Origin: Candidatus Bathyarchaeota archaeon
GTDB taxonomy: Archaea > Thermoproteota > Bathyarchaeia > 40CM-2-53-6 > DTGE01
Direction: 5' to 3'
NCBI GenBank assembly: GCA_018396725.1
Contig: JAGTRC010000010.1
Location: 281 to 58,763 of the forward strand
Length of the DNA stretch: 58,483 nucleotides
Within the stretch, counting starts at the first letter, position 1; the number at the start of each line of letters is the position of its first letter. Below, one piece after another: positions 33,138-43,644 of this stretch. The position numbers were made by a program, and so were the translations under genes. The notes beneath the pieces were generated by a model. That model was given only the letters and a program-made list of their open reading frames with translations. It had not been told where the DNA came from and ran no database searches.

Positions 33138-35072
33138 ATGATAATCCCTGTGAAGAAGGTCACGGTCTTAACCCTCGCAGATTATGAGAGGCCCCTCCTC
33201 GAGGAGCTGGGCAGACTGGGCGCCGTTCAGCTTAGGAGGCTCAGGGAGGATGAGTACATAGGGTTTAGGGAGGAGACGGCTGAGGAGGAGAGGGCCTACG
33301 ACCAACTATACGAGAGGCTGAAGATGCTTCACGGGAAGTTCTCGAGGGGAGAGGCCCCATCCAAGGAGGTTTACGGGACGATCCCGCCTGAGAGGGTCGA
33401 GGAGGAGGTTAAGGCATTCGAGGATAGGGCCGCTGGCTTGGAGGGGGAGATCCGGGAGGCTAAGGAGAGGACGAAGGAGCTGGAGGATGTTAGGCCCATA
33501 TTAAAGGCGATGGAGGAGCTCGGGGTGAACCCCGGGGACGTGGGGGAGTTCATACATATATTCGGGAAGATCGGTAAGGTGAAGGCTGAGACCCTTCAAG
33601 CCCTGGAGCACAGGTTTAAGGGGAGGAGGGACATCCTATATAGGGCGGCTCCCATCCCCGGCTCGGAGGGCGAGCACCTCCTCTACGTGACCGGGCTTAT
33701 GGAGCTGAAGGCTCCCGTGGAGAAGGCCCTCTCAACGGCTGGCTTCGAGGAGTTCAAGCTCCCCAGGGGGATCCCGTCCAGCCTGGATGAAGCTGCCAGA
33801 TGGGTCGAGGAGGAGGTGGAGAGGGAGAGGAAGAGGCTTGGGGGGCTCGAGGAGGAGTGGGCGAGCCTCAGGGAGGGTTTCCAATCCAAATATAAGGTTT
33901 TAGAGGATACCCTGAGGAGGCTTCTAGCCCTCGCGAGGGCGAGGACTAACATGCTTAGGAGCGAGATGATGGTGGTGCTCCAGGGATGGGTTCCTGAGGA
34001 TAAGATCCCGAGCCTCGACTCCTTCTTCGACGACGCCAAGAGGAGGATGGGCGGTAGACTAGCCTACTCATACGAGGATCCGGCGCCGGGAGAGGAGGTT
34101 CCCACGGTTATGAGGAACCCGAGGCTCTTCAGCGCATACGAGCTCCTAACCAGGCAGTACGGCTACCCGGACCCCAGGGAGAGCGATCCAACCCCGATCT
34201 CCACGATCCTATGGATAACCATGTTCGGCATGATGTTCCCGGACTACGGCCAGGGATTGGCCATACTCCTCCTCGGGGCATTCTTCGCCTACAGGCTCAG
34301 GAAGCCCTTAATGGGGATGAACATGGCCAGGATAGGCCGGCTCATGATGGGCTTAGGCGTCTCAGCCATCGTATTCGGCCTCCTCACAGGCTCATTCTTC
34401 CTCATAGAGGTTACGCCGTTATGGCCTGGATTGATGCCGGCCTGGATAACCTATCCAAGCAACGTCATATGGATAATAAAGGTAGCGGTCTTCTTCGGGA
34501 TAGCCCAGATAGTCCTAGGCCTCTCCATGAGCATTAGGAACCATCTGAGGGCGGGGGAGAGGCTGGAGGCCCTCCTAAGCGAGCACGGCCTCGCAGGCCT
34601 GGTCGCCTTCCTTGGGATAGCCATAGTGGCCTTCGAGTTCCTAGGCGTGGGCGTGCTCCCATGGGTGAGGTTTCCGAGGCTCGGCATGGGCGTCCTAACC
34701 CATTGGACCATGGCCTTACCAGTGGCGGGGCTGATAGCCATATTTATACATCCGGTCCTCTCCGGTGAGGGCGCTACCATGGGGATAGGGGTGGTCCTTG
34801 AGGCCTTCATCTCGTTCCTGGCGAACATGCTCTCCTACGCGAGGATAGCCGGCTTCGCCATAGCCCACGCAGCCTTCGCCCTGGTCGTGGGGGAGCTCCT
34901 CCACGCTAACCCCGCCTTGGGGATAGGGTTGGGCCTAATGTTCCTGAACGTCTTCGCCCTAACCCTGGAGCTTCTCGTATGTATGATACAAGCCCTACGC
35001 CTGCTATACTACGAGTTCTCCACGAAGTTCTTCAAGGGCACGGGCGTACCCTACATCCCCTACAGGCTTTAA
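33138..35072 (+). CDS. atpI: A-type ATP synthase subunit I (a-subunit)
   Basis: 644 residues. The first about 330 are hydrophilic and coiled-coil-rich (YERLKMLHGKF, EEVERERKRLGGLEEEWASL), forming the peripheral-stalk connection. The second half has about seven to eight membrane helices: MFPDYGQGLAILLLG, ANMLSYARIAGFAIAHAAFALV and RLLYYEFSTKFFKGTGVPY. Arg in the LSYARI(A) segment is the family's ion-path arginine. It starts with ATG behind GGGGGAGAGG and is followed 63 bases later by the proteolipid gene. Confidence 0.92.
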   Translation: MIIPVKKVTVLTLADYERPLLEELGRLGAVQLRRLREDEYIGFREETAEEERAYDQLYERLKMLHGKFSRGEAPSKEVYGTIPPERVEEEVKAFEDRAAGLEGEIREAKERTKELEDVRPILKAMEELGVNPGDVGEFIHIFGKIGKVKAETLQALEHRFKGRRDILYRAAPIPGSEGEHLLYVTGLMELKAPVEKALSTAGFEEFKLPRGIPSSLDEAARWVEEEVERERKRLGGLEEEWASLREGFQSKYKVLEDTLRRLLALARARTNMLRSEMMVVLQGWVPEDKIPSLDSFFDDAKRRMGGRLAYSYEDPAPGEEVPTVMRNPRLFSAYELLTRQYGYPDPRESDPTPISTILWITMFGMMFPDYGQGLAILLLGAFFAYRLRKPLMGMNMARIGRLMMGLGVSAIVFGLLTGSFFLIEVTPLWPGLMPAWITYPSNVIWIIKVAVFFGIAQIVLGLSMSIRNHLRAGERLEALLSEHGLAGLVAFLGIAIVAFEFLGVGVLPWVRFPRLGMGVLTHWTMALPVAGLIAIFIHPVLSGEGATMGIGVVLEAFISFLANMLSYARIAGFAIAHAAFALVVGELLHANPALGIGLGLMFLNVFALTLELLVCMIQALRLLYYEFSTKFFKGTGVPYIPYRL

Positions 35073-35129
35073 AAAGGGGCGTTTAAGGATAAACTTTAAA
35101 AAGAAAAGATGATTAAATAAATGCTCTGA

Positions 35130-35435
<306 letters not shown>

Positions 35436-35517
35436 CCCGCATCAAAGAGAGGAGCGAATAGAGTTACGTGGGGTCGAGCGCAAAGCCGTTTAAGCCGGGC
35501 GGCCTGGGATTCAAACC

Positions 35518-35760
35518 TTGAACAGGAGCGAAGTCCATCGGAGAGTAAACATTAGGATGATGATCCTCTACTTCTCATCCCTGATAACCCTTCAAATCAT
35601 GGGCGTACTATACTTCCTCAGATATCCATCGGCCCTCTCAGGCCTGATCATAGGAGTCCTCGCGGGAGCCTTAGCCCCCGTACTATTGGCGGCTCTCCTA
35701 GTCAAGCTGGTTAAGATCGTTTATAGGGATGAGCTTTCACAGGACAGCAACGCCGAATGA
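35518..35760 (+). CDS. Small two-helix membrane protein after atpK
   Basis: 80 residues from a TTG start, with two hydrophobic helices (ILYFSSLITLQIMGVLYFL and LIIGVLAGALAPVLLAALLVKLV), a basic N-terminus and a polar tail. I do not recognise the family. It lies on the same strand 82 bases after the proteolipid gene and could be an assembly or accessory factor for the c-ring, comparable in position to UncI of bacteria, though no homology is claimed. Confidence 0.5.
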   Translation: MNRSEVHRRVNIRMMILYFSSLITLQIMGVLYFLRYPSALSGLIIGVLAGALAPVLLAALLVKLVKIVYRDELSQDSNAE

Positions 35761-35796
35761 GGATCGCACTCCCCTCCACGGCGGCCGTAAAGGCCT

Positions 35797-36801
35797 CTAG
35801 ACGGATAGGTATCCTCCCGGGCTTACGCCATGCTCCACCGCTACGGCTATGAAGGATAGGTCCCTGCATTCCAGCTCGCATAGGATTAGATATCCTAGCG
35901 TGTAGGGTAGTTCTATAGGCGAGCCACGCATCGCATGCTCGGCTTCCTCCCTTAGGATTTTGAGCCCCTCCGCCTCGGCCAGGTCGTCCCTCCCGGCTAG
36001 GATTTGCTCCACCACCCTGTTGTACGGGGTTAAAGCATCCAACGCCGCCTGGGAGCTCTTGGCCCTCACCGCCTCCACCAGCTTTGAGCCTGAAACTCTA
36101 TGGTGATACGGGATGAGCAGCTGCACCGTCAAGTCCTCGGAGTACCCGTATACTAGGGGGGCGAGGGATGCAGAGACGTTTGCTAGGTCGACCTCCAACC
36201 CTATCAGGGGGAGGATCGCCTCCCTTGACTCCGAGGGCAGCCTCTCAGCATGGTCCAGCACACCCATGTAATACATGCGTTTCAGGGCATACTCCATGGG
36301 TAGGATGCTCCCATACGCGCTGCAAGGCTCCACGTAGCCTCCGAGCCCTTCGTAGAATGTGCCTTTGAGGAGCCCCACAGCCCTCTCCAGGCTCTCAGCC
36401 TCCAGGAGGGCATCCCAGTTCAGCCTGGATAGACCGCTCAACGGCGTGAGCCACGCTCCAATCTCCCCGGGGGAGGCGGCCGAGTATTTACCCCTCAGGA
36501 GCCTTGAGAGGTTCCTCACCTCTAATCTCCGTGCATAAGCCTCCATGAACCCCTCCAGGTTCTCGGGGGCCAGCTTTACCAGGTACCTGAACCTCTCAGC
36601 TAATACCTGGTTGAACGCCTCCTCCAAGGCCTGGGCGTCCACCTTCTCGAGCCCTACTATTCTATGGCCATAGTCCGTGGGTGTGAGGATGCTCGTAAGG
36701 TCTTGGAGGCCCTTGGCTGAGGCTAAGGCCCCCAAGACGTCCCGGGGGAGTAGATGGGTTACGAGTCCATGACACCTCACCGCGATGTAGGTCTCATCCA
36801 A
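35797..36801 (-). CDS. atpC: A-type ATP synthase subunit C
   Basis: 334 residues, mostly helical, of the V-type subunit C/d family that forms the collar between the central stalk and the c-ring. Features: MDETYIAVRCHGLVTHLL N-terminus, RLEVRNLSRLLRGKY (the conserved Leu/Ile-Glu-...-N-L-R segment) and ILCELECRDLSFIAVAVEHGV at the C-terminus. TTG start, three bases after atpD. Last gene of the minus-strand operon and convergent with the small plus-strand gene. Confidence 0.9.
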   Translation of the reverse strand: MDETYIAVRCHGLVTHLLPRDVLGALASAKGLQDLTSILTPTDYGHRIVGLEKVDAQALEEAFNQVLAERFRYLVKLAPENLEGFMEAYARRLEVRNLSRLLRGKYSAASPGEIGAWLTPLSGLSRLNWDALLEAESLERAVGLLKGTFYEGLGGYVEPCSAYGSILPMEYALKRMYYMGVLDHAERLPSESREAILPLIGLEVDLANVSASLAPLVYGYSEDLTVQLLIPYHHRVSGSKLVEAVRAKSSQAALDALTPYNRVVEQILAGRDDLAEAEGLKILREEAEHAMRGSPIELPYTLGYLILCELECRDLSFIAVAVEHGVSPGGYLSV

Positions 36802-36803
36802 GG

Positions 36804-37427
36804 CTACGGCCTCCTCCTGGAGAGCAGGGCCTTCACGAACTTAGTCCTCGTGAACTCCTCCAACATGGCCTCTTCGAGCATGTCCTCTATGTACTTGATC
36901 ATCCTTTTATATCCGGGTATGACTATCTTCTCCAGGGCGTTTACTTGACGGTTCGTCTTCTCCAGGTCCTCGGCCACCCTCTCTATGCGGGCTTCAAGCT
37001 CCGCTACGCTCACCAGGTCGTTCAGGATGCCGTGGATCTTCCGGGCTGCGGCCCTCACCACAGGTTTGAACTTATCCCTCACCTCGGGCATGTGGAGTAT
37101 CTTGACGTATGGGACCTGGATCCCCATTACGCTCCTGGGGAGGACCTCCAGCTCCAACCCTCCCCCAGGGTTGATCCACGAGGAGGCCTCCATGGATCCC
37201 AGAGACGCGTACATCCAGGCGACGGCGTCTAGGGCTTCCTCGACCTTCTCCTCGAAGCCTATCCTCCTCGAGGCTAGCTCTTCCAGGTCGGATCTAAGCT
37301 CCTTGGCGAGCTCATCCCTCTTCATCTCGAGGAGCTTGTAGCCCTCCTCGATGAAGCCCACCCTCCTTTTAAGTTGGAGGAGGAAGCCCCTCGTAGGCTT
37401 GGCCTTCGCCCCGATCACGGCGGCCAT
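36804..37427 (-). CDS. atpD: A-type ATP synthase subunit D (central stalk)
   Basis: 207 residues. Long N- and C-terminal helices suit the coiled-coil rotor: KPTRGFLLQLKRRVGFIEEGYKLLEMKRDEL at the start and ERVAEDLEKTNRQVNALEKIVIPGYKRMIKYIEDMLEEAMLEEFTRTKFVK near the end, the family's RRVNALE-type signature. The ATG directly follows the atpB stop. Confidence 0.93.
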   Translation of the reverse strand: MAAVIGAKAKPTRGFLLQLKRRVGFIEEGYKLLEMKRDELAKELRSDLEELASRRIGFEEKVEEALDAVAWMYASLGSMEASSWINPGGGLELEVLPRSVMGIQVPYVKILHMPEVRDKFKPVVRAAARKIHGILNDLVSVAELEARIERVAEDLEKTNRQVNALEKIVIPGYKRMIKYIEDMLEEAMLEEFTRTKFVKALLSRRRP

Positions 37428-38855
37428 CTAACTCTCCCCTGCGGGTTCCGGGGATCCCCGAGTTCCACCTCCTCTACGGCCTGGATGATACTTCGCTATG
37501 TACTCCTCCTTCACCCGGATGAGCTCATCCTCTGGGAGCATGGAGAGGAGGTCCCATGCTATCTCCAGGGTTCTCTCCAGGGATCTGTTCTCGTAGACAC
37601 CTTGATTGACGAACCTCCTCTCGAACTCCTCAGCGAACTTAAGGTATTTACGCTCCCTCTCGCTCAAGCCCACTTCGCCTATTATCCTTACGAGGCCCCT
37701 CGCCTTGACGCCCTCAGCGTATGACATGTAGAGCTGGTTGGATACGTCCGGGTGGTCCTCCCTCGTCCTCCCCGGGCCGACCCCATCCTTCATGAGCCTC
37801 GAGAGAGACGGTAACACGTTTATAGGTGGGTAGATCCCCCTCAGGTAGAGGTCCCTGTCAAGGATGAGCTGCCCCTCGGTTATGTAGCCGCTCAGGTCAG
37901 GTATGGGATGGGTTATATCCCCCCCTGGCATTGTGAGGATGGGCATCAGGGTTACGGATCCCTTCTTACCCTTTATCTTCCCAGCCCTTTCATATATGGT
38001 GGCTAGGTCCGTGTAGAGGTATCCTGGATAGCCCCTCCTGGCGGGGACCTCCTCCCTGGCCGCGGATATCTCCCTGAGGGCTTCGCCGTAGTTGGTCATA
38101 TCGGTCAGGATGGTTAGGACGTGCATGTCCATGTCGAAGGCGAGGTATTCGGCCACGGTCTGGGCCACCCTCGGGGCTATTATCCTCTCTATTATGGGGT
38201 CGTCGGCCAAGTTCAATATGACCACGGCTCCGGCTAGGGCGCCTGTCCTCTCAAACTCTGTGCGGAAGAACTCGTACTCCTCATGTTTTACGCCCATGGC
38301 GCAGAAGACCACGGCGAACTCCTCCTCCCTACCTGGGACGGTGGCCTGCCTGGCCACCTGAGCCGCCACTATGTTGTGGGGTAGGCCGGCCTCTGAGAAG
38401 AATGGGAGCTTCTGACCCCTCACGAGGGAGTTCATCCCATCTATGGCGGATATGCCGGTCTGGATGAACTCGCTGGGGGGCTCCCTAGCTGCAGGGTTTA
38501 TTATGGAGCCGAATATCTCCCTATGCTCCTCCCCCATGGGCTCGGGCAAGCCGTCCAGGGGTTTGAAGCTTCCGCTGAAGACCCTGCCGATGAGGTCGTC
38601 CGATAAGGGTATCTTGATCACCTCGCCCGTGAACCTCACGGATACGCCCAGCTCCAGGCCCTCTGTGGAGCCGAACACCTGGACGACCGCCCTATCGGTG
38701 AAGGTGTCCAGGACGCTCCCGATCATCTCCGTTCCATCGGGGAGCCTCACCTCGACGAGCTCGTTGTAGGCGGCGCCCCTCACTCCCTCCACCACGAGTA
38801 TGGGGCCCCGGATCTCCCTCGTCGTCCTACATAATAGGCCTGCCTTCTCAACCAT
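37428..38855 (-). CDS. atpB: A-type ATP synthase subunit B (regulatory, non-catalytic)
   Basis: 475 residues, close to the usual 460. Features: N-terminal beta-barrel ([25 protein letters not shown]), [49 protein letters not shown] in place of a P-loop, and [42 protein letters not shown]. The missing P-loop is normal for B subunits, which bind nucleotide weakly and shape the three catalytic sites. ATG start 20 bases after atpA. Confidence 0.95.
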   Translation of the reverse strand: MVEKAGLLCRTTREIRGPILVVEGVRGAAYNELVEVRLPDGTEMIGSVLDTFTDRAVVQVFGSTEGLELGVSVRFTGEVIKIPLSDDLIGRVFSGSFKPLDGLPEPMGEEHREIFGSIINPAAREPPSEFIQTGISAIDGMNSLVRGQKLPFFSEAGLPHNIVAAQVARQATVPGREEEFAVVFCAMGVKHEEYEFFRTEFERTGALAGAVVILNLADDPIIERIIAPRVAQTVAEYLAFDMDMHVLTILTDMTNYGEALREISAAREEVPARRGYPGYLYTDLATIYERAGKIKGKKGSVTLMPILTMPGGDITHPIPDLSGYITEGQLILDRDLYLRGIYPPINVLPSLSRLMKDGVGPGRTREDHPDVSNQLYMSYAEGVKARGLVRIIGEVGLSERERKYLKFAEEFERRFVNQGVYENRSLERTLEIAWDLLSMLPEDELIRVKEEYIAKYHPGRRGGGTRGSPEPAGES

Positions 38856-38874
38856 CGCCCGCCATCCTCCCTTT

Positions 38875-40596
38875 TTAGAAGGCTAAGCCGTATTGTTCGG
38901 CCAGCCTCCTTATGTCGCCTTCAACCATGCTCCTCACCTTATCTATCCATTCGAGGCCCTTCCTCTCCTTCAGGCGCATGACCTCCACCAGGGAGGGCAT
39001 CTCCCTTATCTTGTCCACGGGCACCCTCCCCCTGACGAGGGGCTCGACCATGTCGTAGAACTCCACCATGAACCTGAGCATGGCCGCCTGCTTCTCAGGC
39101 TCGCAGTACGTGTCCACCTCGTGATATGCGTGTTGGACGAGGAAGCCCTCCCTCACTATCTCGGAGAAGAGGAGGACTAGGCGTTGCTCGTCTGGGAGGG
39201 CCTTCTCCCCCACTATCCTGGCGGTCTCCTCTATCTTCGAGGCCTCCTCCAATAGGCTTAGGGCCCTCTCCCGGAAATACGACCATTCCGGATCGTATTT
39301 GGACCAGTATTCGCTGAGGAGGTCCGTGTACCTGCTGAAGCTCATAAGCCAGTTTATGGCTGGGAAGTGCCTCCTGAAGGCGAGCTCCGTGTCCAGGGCC
39401 CATAGGGTTCCAACGAACCTCAGGGTTATCGAGGTTACGGGCTCGCTGAAGTCCCCGCCGGGCGGGGAGACCGCCCCCATTATCGTCACGGATCCTATCC
39501 TCTGGCCGCTTCCAAGGGTGATCACCCTGCCGCTCCGCTCATAGAATTCAGCTATCCTCTCGGCCAGGTATGCGGGGTATCCCCCCTCGGCGGGTATCTC
39601 CTCGAGCCTCCCGGAGATGTCCCTTAGGGCCTCGGCCCACCTCGAGGTGGAGTCGGCCATCACCGCCACGTCGTAGCCTTGATCCCGATAGTATTCGGCT
39701 ATGGTTATGCCCATGTATATGCTGGCCTCCCTAGCGGATACGGGGAGGTTGCTCACGTTCGCTATGAAGAGGGACCTTTCTATCAGGGTCTTTCCGGTCC
39801 TGGGGTCCTCGAGCCTCGGGAAATGGGTTATCACATCGGCCATCTCGTTCCCCCTCTCGCCGCATCCCACATAGATGATTATATCCGCATCGGACCATTT
39901 GGCCAGTTGATGCAGGGTCACGGTCTTCCCGGTTCCGAACCCGCCTGGGATGGCGGCGGCGCCCCCCTTAGCCACCGGGAAGAACGAGTCTATCACACGT
40001 TGCCCGGTTATGAGGGGCTCCACCGATGGAAGTCTAACCTTGTAGGGCCTGGGAACCCTTACAGGCCACCTCTGCATCAGGGTTACAGGCCTCTCCTCCC
40101 CATCCGGCGTCCTAATGACCGCCACAGTATCCTCCACTGTGTATTCCCCCTCCCTTATCTCGGATATGGTTCCCCTCAACCCTACGGGGGTGATTATCCT
40201 GTGCTCCACAGCCGAGGTTTCAGGTACAACCCCTAGAATGTCGCCTTCAACCACTTCATCGCCCTCTTTAACCTTCGGGGTGAAGGGCCACCTCCTCCTC
40301 CTGTCCAGGGGGGGTATCCTGACCCCCCTGCCCATGAAGGGGCCTGTCAGCTCCCATAGAGCGGTCTCCGAGAACTCTAATCCGTCGAGTATCGTCCCTA
40401 TGAGGCCTGGGCCCAGCTCGGCCACGAGGGGTAGCCCCGTTGAGGCCACGGGCTCCCCGGGCCTCAGGCCGCTGGTGTCCTCGTAGCATTGGATGGCCAC
40501 ATCCCTCCCCGTGATCCTCACGACCTCCCCTATTAGCTTAAGCTCCCCCACGTGGACTACGTCGCCTATCTTGATCATGGGGAGGCCCTCGGCCAC
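38875..40596 (-). CDS. atpA: A-type ATP synthase subunit A (catalytic)
   Basis: 573 residues, near the usual 580-590. It contains a catalytic P-loop, [18 protein letters not shown], the [15 protein letters not shown] segment with the catalytic glutamate region, and the A-type bulge insert after the N-terminal barrel. The P-loop normally reads GPFGSGKT in archaeal A subunits; here Pro is Gly and Ser is Thr. GTG start at 40596; ATG at 40578 (MIKIGDVV) is an alternative. No intein is present. Confidence 0.95.
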   Translation of the reverse strand: MAEGLPMIKIGDVVHVGELKLIGEVVRITGRDVAIQCYEDTSGLRPGEPVASTGLPLVAELGPGLIGTILDGLEFSETALWELTGPFMGRGVRIPPLDRRRRWPFTPKVKEGDEVVEGDILGVVPETSAVEHRIITPVGLRGTISEIREGEYTVEDTVAVIRTPDGEERPVTLMQRWPVRVPRPYKVRLPSVEPLITGQRVIDSFFPVAKGGAAAIPGGFGTGKTVTLHQLAKWSDADIIIYVGCGERGNEMADVITHFPRLEDPRTGKTLIERSLFIANVSNLPVSAREASIYMGITIAEYYRDQGYDVAVMADSTSRWAEALRDISGRLEEIPAEGGYPAYLAERIAEFYERSGRVITLGSGQRIGSVTIMGAVSPPGGDFSEPVTSITLRFVGTLWALDTELAFRRHFPAINWLMSFSRYTDLLSEYWSKYDPEWSYFRERALSLLEEASKIEETARIVGEKALPDEQRLVLLFSEIVREGFLVQHAYHEVDTYCEPEKQAAMLRFMVEFYDMVEPLVRGRVPVDKIREMPSLVEVMRLKERKGLEWIDKVRSMVEGDIRRLAEQYGLAF

Positions 40597-40618
40597 GACC
40601 AGCGATCCGTTGATCCTC

Positions 40619-41287
40619 TTAATCCTCCCCTCCGCGGACGTGGACGGCCACCCCCTCCTCGGATCCCAGGATCCTCCTTAATATTTTACCCTTCAGGGCC
40701 TCCCTCACCTTGAGGAGCCTCCCATCCAACGTATTATTATAAAGCCTTAATCCATCCATACTCCTCACAACTACGCCGCCTATACAGTTTATGGGTTCAT
40801 CCGCCGCTACGAGTTTAACTCTTCGTCCAAGCTCCCTGGACAATCTCTCCCCTATACGGTCCATGTTCCGGGTGAGATGGGATAGGTCCCTACTGTTGGC
40901 TGAGACCACGACCTCATCCTCCCCTAACCCGGATACGGCCTCCTTTAGGAGGTGGAAGAATACCTCGCTGTATTTCCAGCCTCCTCCGGTCTCGCCTTCA
41001 GCTATCCTTCTAAGCTTCTCCTCCGCGGCTTTCAGGACGCTCTGGACCAGTTCATGCTTGGCTTTAAGCATCATCTTCCTCCCCTCCAGCATGGCGGATC
41101 CGAGTATGCGCCTCCTCATAACGTCGACTTCAGGCTTCACGGACGCCATCATAACCTCCCGGGCCTTCCCCTCGGCCTTGGAGAGGATGCTTTCAGCCTC
41201 CCTCTCAGCCTCCGTGATTATCTTCTCTGATTCCTCCCTGGCCCTCCTCATTATCTCGCTCTTGATCAATTCGACGGCTTCACTCAA
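40619..41287 (-). CDS. atpE: A-type ATP synthase subunit E (peripheral stalk)
   Basis: 222 residues: a long charged N-terminal helix (ELIKSEIMRRAREESEKIITEAEREAESILSKAEGKAREV) and a C-terminal alpha/beta head (VVVSANSRDLSHLTRNMD, NCIGGVVVRSMDGLRLYNNTLDGRL), matching the E subunit that pairs with H to form the outer stalk. TTG start overlaps the atpH stop (TTGAGTGA); atpA begins 22 bases downstream. Confidence 0.92.
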   Translation of the reverse strand: MSEAVELIKSEIMRRAREESEKIITEAEREAESILSKAEGKAREVMMASVKPEVDVMRRRILGSAMLEGRKMMLKAKHELVQSVLKAAEEKLRRIAEGETGGGWKYSEVFFHLLKEAVSGLGEDEVVVSANSRDLSHLTRNMDRIGERLSRELGRRVKLVAADEPINCIGGVVVRSMDGLRLYNNTLDGRLLKVREALKGKILRRILGSEEGVAVHVRGGED

Positions 41288-41588
41288 ATTTGAGGACCTC
41301 CTCGACGACCAGGTCGGCGGCCTCCAAGATGGAGGATTCAGGGATCTCCCTAAACCTTGAAAGCCTCCTCCGATAATCCTCCAGGATCCCCTCAGCTTCC
41401 CTCTTGGCCTTCTCCTCCTCCTCCTTGAGCATGGCCTTGATGTGCTCCGTCTTGGTGGCCTTATCTATCAGGCTTTGAGCCTTCTTCTTAGCCTCTGAAA
41501 CTATCTTCTCAGCCTTGGCCTTGGCCTCCCCTATCAGACTTATGGCTTTACGTTCTTCCTCTATCAACTCGTCAAACCTTATCGACAA
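41280..41588 (-). CDS. atpH: A-type ATP synthase subunit H (peripheral stalk coiled coil)
   Basis: 102 residues of almost continuous charged heptads (ERKAISLIGEAKAKAEKIVSEAKKKAQSLIDKATKTEHIKAMLKEEEEKAKREAEGIL), the AhaH-type coiled coil that pairs with subunit E. TTG start, 11 bases after atpF. The stop overlaps the atpE start. Confidence 0.85.
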   Translation of the reverse strand: MSIRFDELIEEERKAISLIGEAKAKAEKIVSEAKKKAQSLIDKATKTEHIKAMLKEEEEKAKREAEGILEDYRRRLSRFREIPESSILEAADLVVEEVLKFE

Positions 41589-41599
41589 TCCCCGCCACC

Positions 41600-41917
41600 C
41601 TAAAACCTCAGCTCAGCGCCCACAGCTAGGCTTATGCTGCGTTTAAGCTCCTCCACCCTCCTCCCCTTAACCCCGGTGTAATCCGGTATGAAGGCGAATA
41701 TAGGGGTGACCTTACCCTCCTTCATGAGCCTGGATCTAAGCTCCCTCGTAGCCTCCACGAACCTTTCAGGGAGGATTAAAAGCTTGTATTTGGGGTCTTC
41801 GATGAGCCTCTTCACAGCATTTAACACCTCTTCCTCCTCGACCGCTACGACGCCCTCCACGCCTACGAGCCTGAACCCGGCCGTGAATGTGGGATCGCCG
41901 ATAGCTGCGGCGCTCAA
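41600..41917 (-). CDS. atpF: A-type ATP synthase subunit F
   Basis: 105 residues with a CheY-like fold: AAIGDPTFTAGFRLVGVEGV at the start (GDxDTxxGFRLAG is the family motif) and KLLILPERFVEATRELRSRL, PIFAFIPDYTG later. Subunit F binds D at the rotor tip. First gene of the minus-strand operon. TTG start with a TATA-like ACATAAAAATAC about 40 bases upstream. Confidence 0.9.
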   Translation of the reverse strand: MSAAAIGDPTFTAGFRLVGVEGVVAVEEEEVLNAVKRLIEDPKYKLLILPERFVEATRELRSRLMKEGKVTPIFAFIPDYTGVKGRRVEELKRSISLAVGAELRF

Positions 41918-42072
41918 GGCTTCACACCCTAATAAGATATTTAGGCTGTATTTTTATGTATTTCGCTCAGCCCTATCACCCCATTCAGCCTTCGAGGATC
42001 GCCGGGTAACCCTTAAAGGGGACCGGTTGAAGAAGAGTTAGGATCCGAAGTGGTTGATGGAAGGCGACCTTG
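41918..42072. promoter_or_regulatory. Divergent promoter region for atp operon and MFS gene
   Basis: The minus strand has ACATAAAAATACAG and CTAAATATCTTATTAGG, either of which could be the atpF promoter. On the plus strand GGAAGG lies 8 bases before the MFS ATG. Confidence 0.4.
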
Positions 42073-43284
42073 ATGGCCTCGAACCCCAAGGCGGACAGGG
42101 GAACCCCAATACTCCTATACTTCACGGGCTTCATGGCTACGGCGAGTCAGCAGGTTATAGCGCCGGTGATACCCATATATTTCAGGGAGGGGCTGGGAGC
42201 CCCTCTGGAGCTGGTTGGCCTCCTGGTCTCCCTGTTGTTCTTCTCATCGGCGGCGAGCAAGATCCTGATCACCCTTTATTTAAGGGAGAGGGATGTTCCA
42301 AACGCCCTCCTTGTAGGCTGCGTCTTGATGGCTTCTTCACCCCTCCTCTACTTGATCGCGGGGTCACCCCTCCAGGCTGGACTGGTCAGGATCCTCCACG
42401 GTTTAGGCTTCTCACTCTTCTCAACCGCTGGTTTAAGCCTCGCCTCGCTCACATCCTCAGGGGATAGGGATAGATCCATAGGATTATACACCTTGGCCTT
42501 AAGCCTGGGCTTGATGGTTGGACCGGGGATCGGATCCCTGGGGATCAGGCTTCTAGGCTTCGAGTCAGCCTTCTTCCTCGCCTCAGCCGCATCCCTATCG
42601 GCCTCCCTTTCATCCACCTCTTTGAAGATGGGGATACGCAGGATCATAGGCGGGATGGAGGCGGATTCGACAGGTTTCAAAGCCTCCCCTGGGACGGTGT
42701 TTAAAGTCTTAAAGGGCGGAGAGTTCCAAACAGCGTTTCTATGCTATCTAGGCTTCTCCATCTACTACGGCGCCGTGATAGCCTACGCCCCCATATATCT
42801 GAGGGGGAGCTACGGGTTTGAAGCCGACCTTGTATCCCTGATATTCCTGTTATACTTCTTGATGACGGTGGTTGGGAGAACCCTCATACCCAGGATGCTA
42901 TCCGTGTTCAAGCCTTCAGGTGTGCTGCTCCTGGGGTTGATAAACGTCGCAGTGACAGCGATCCTCCTATACGCGCTCAGGGGCCCCCTAGCCGCCTCGG
43001 CTCCTCTGGTCTTAGCGGGGTTATCCCACGGCGTGATATTCCCATCGGCGGCTGTGATCGTATCCCACGGGGTTGAATCCTCGGCGATCCTGCCGGCCGC
43101 CAACGCCGTCTACCTTCTGGGATTTGACCTCGGAACCACGATAGGACCCGTGATGGTTTCAGGGATCGCCTCGTCCATCAATGTGCAGGCGGCGATCTTA
43201 GCCTCAGCAGCTCCATCCATGGTCCTCATCCCGTTCCTAGCCTCACATTCTAGAGGGAGACGGATGGAGAAAGAAAAGGGATAA
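42073..43284 (+). CDS. Major facilitator superfamily transporter
   Basis: About 403 residues, 12 predicted helices. Between helices 2 and 3 it has SKILITLYLRERDVPNALL, in place of the usual GxxxDRxGRR; then GFSLFSTAGLSLASLTSSGDRDRSIGLYTLALSLGLMVGPGIGSLG, a good match to drug/sugar exporter-like MFS proteins (helix 4-5). Substrate unknown. TTG at 42070 and ATG at 42073 are adjacent; ATG is taken. Divergent from the ATP synthase operon and followed by cutA. Confidence 0.82.
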   Translation: MASNPKADRGTPILLYFTGFMATASQQVIAPVIPIYFREGLGAPLELVGLLVSLLFFSSAASKILITLYLRERDVPNALLVGCVLMASSPLLYLIAGSPLQAGLVRILHGLGFSLFSTAGLSLASLTSSGDRDRSIGLYTLALSLGLMVGPGIGSLGIRLLGFESAFFLASAASLSASLSSTSLKMGIRRIIGGMEADSTGFKASPGTVFKVLKGGEFQTAFLCYLGFSIYYGAVIAYAPIYLRGSYGFEADLVSLIFLLYFLMTVVGRTLIPRMLSVFKPSGVLLLGLINVAVTAILLYALRGPLAASAPLVLAGLSHGVIFPSAAVIVSHGVESSAILPAANAVYLLGFDLGTTIGPVMVSGIASSINVQAAILASAAPSMVLIPFLASHSRGRRMEKEKG

Positions 43285-43311
43285 ATTATGGCCCCTAGAT
43301 AAATTCTATAT

Positions 43312-43620
43312 ATGTACGTTCTCGTATTGGTTAGCTGCCCGGATGAGGGGGAGGCTGCAAGGATAGGGAGGATAGCAGTGGAGAACAGGCTTGCGGCCTG
43401 CGCCACCGTCGTACCAAGGACTAGGAGCATATATCGTTGGAAGGGTCGGATAGAGGAGGCTGATGAGGCGCTGCTCATGGTTAAGACAAGGGAGGAGCTT
43501 TTCCGGAGGCTGGAGAAGCTCGTGGTGGAGAACCATCCATACTCCATCCCGGAGATAATCTCCTTAAGGATAGGTGAAGGCCATACACCCTACCTTGAAT
43601 GGATAAGGGAGGAAACCTAG
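43312..43620 (+). CDS. cutA: CutA1 divalent-cation tolerance protein
   Basis: 102 residues, the usual length. Conserved segments: LVSCPDEGEAARIGRIAVENRLAACATVVPRTRSIYRWKG and EALLMVKTREELFRRLEKLVVENHPYSIPEIISL, with YLEWIREET at the end. CutA forms tight trimers; its cellular role beyond metal tolerance is not settled. It begins 27 bases after the MFS gene and is followed 24 bases later by the pyruvate-kinase-C-like gene, so these may be cotranscribed. Confidence 0.92.
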   Translation: MYVLVLVSCPDEGEAARIGRIAVENRLAACATVVPRTRSIYRWKGRIEEADEALLMVKTREELFRRLEKLVVENHPYSIPEIISLRIGEGHTPYLEWIREET

Positions 43621-43644
43621 AGGGCTAAGGAGATGGTTCATAGC

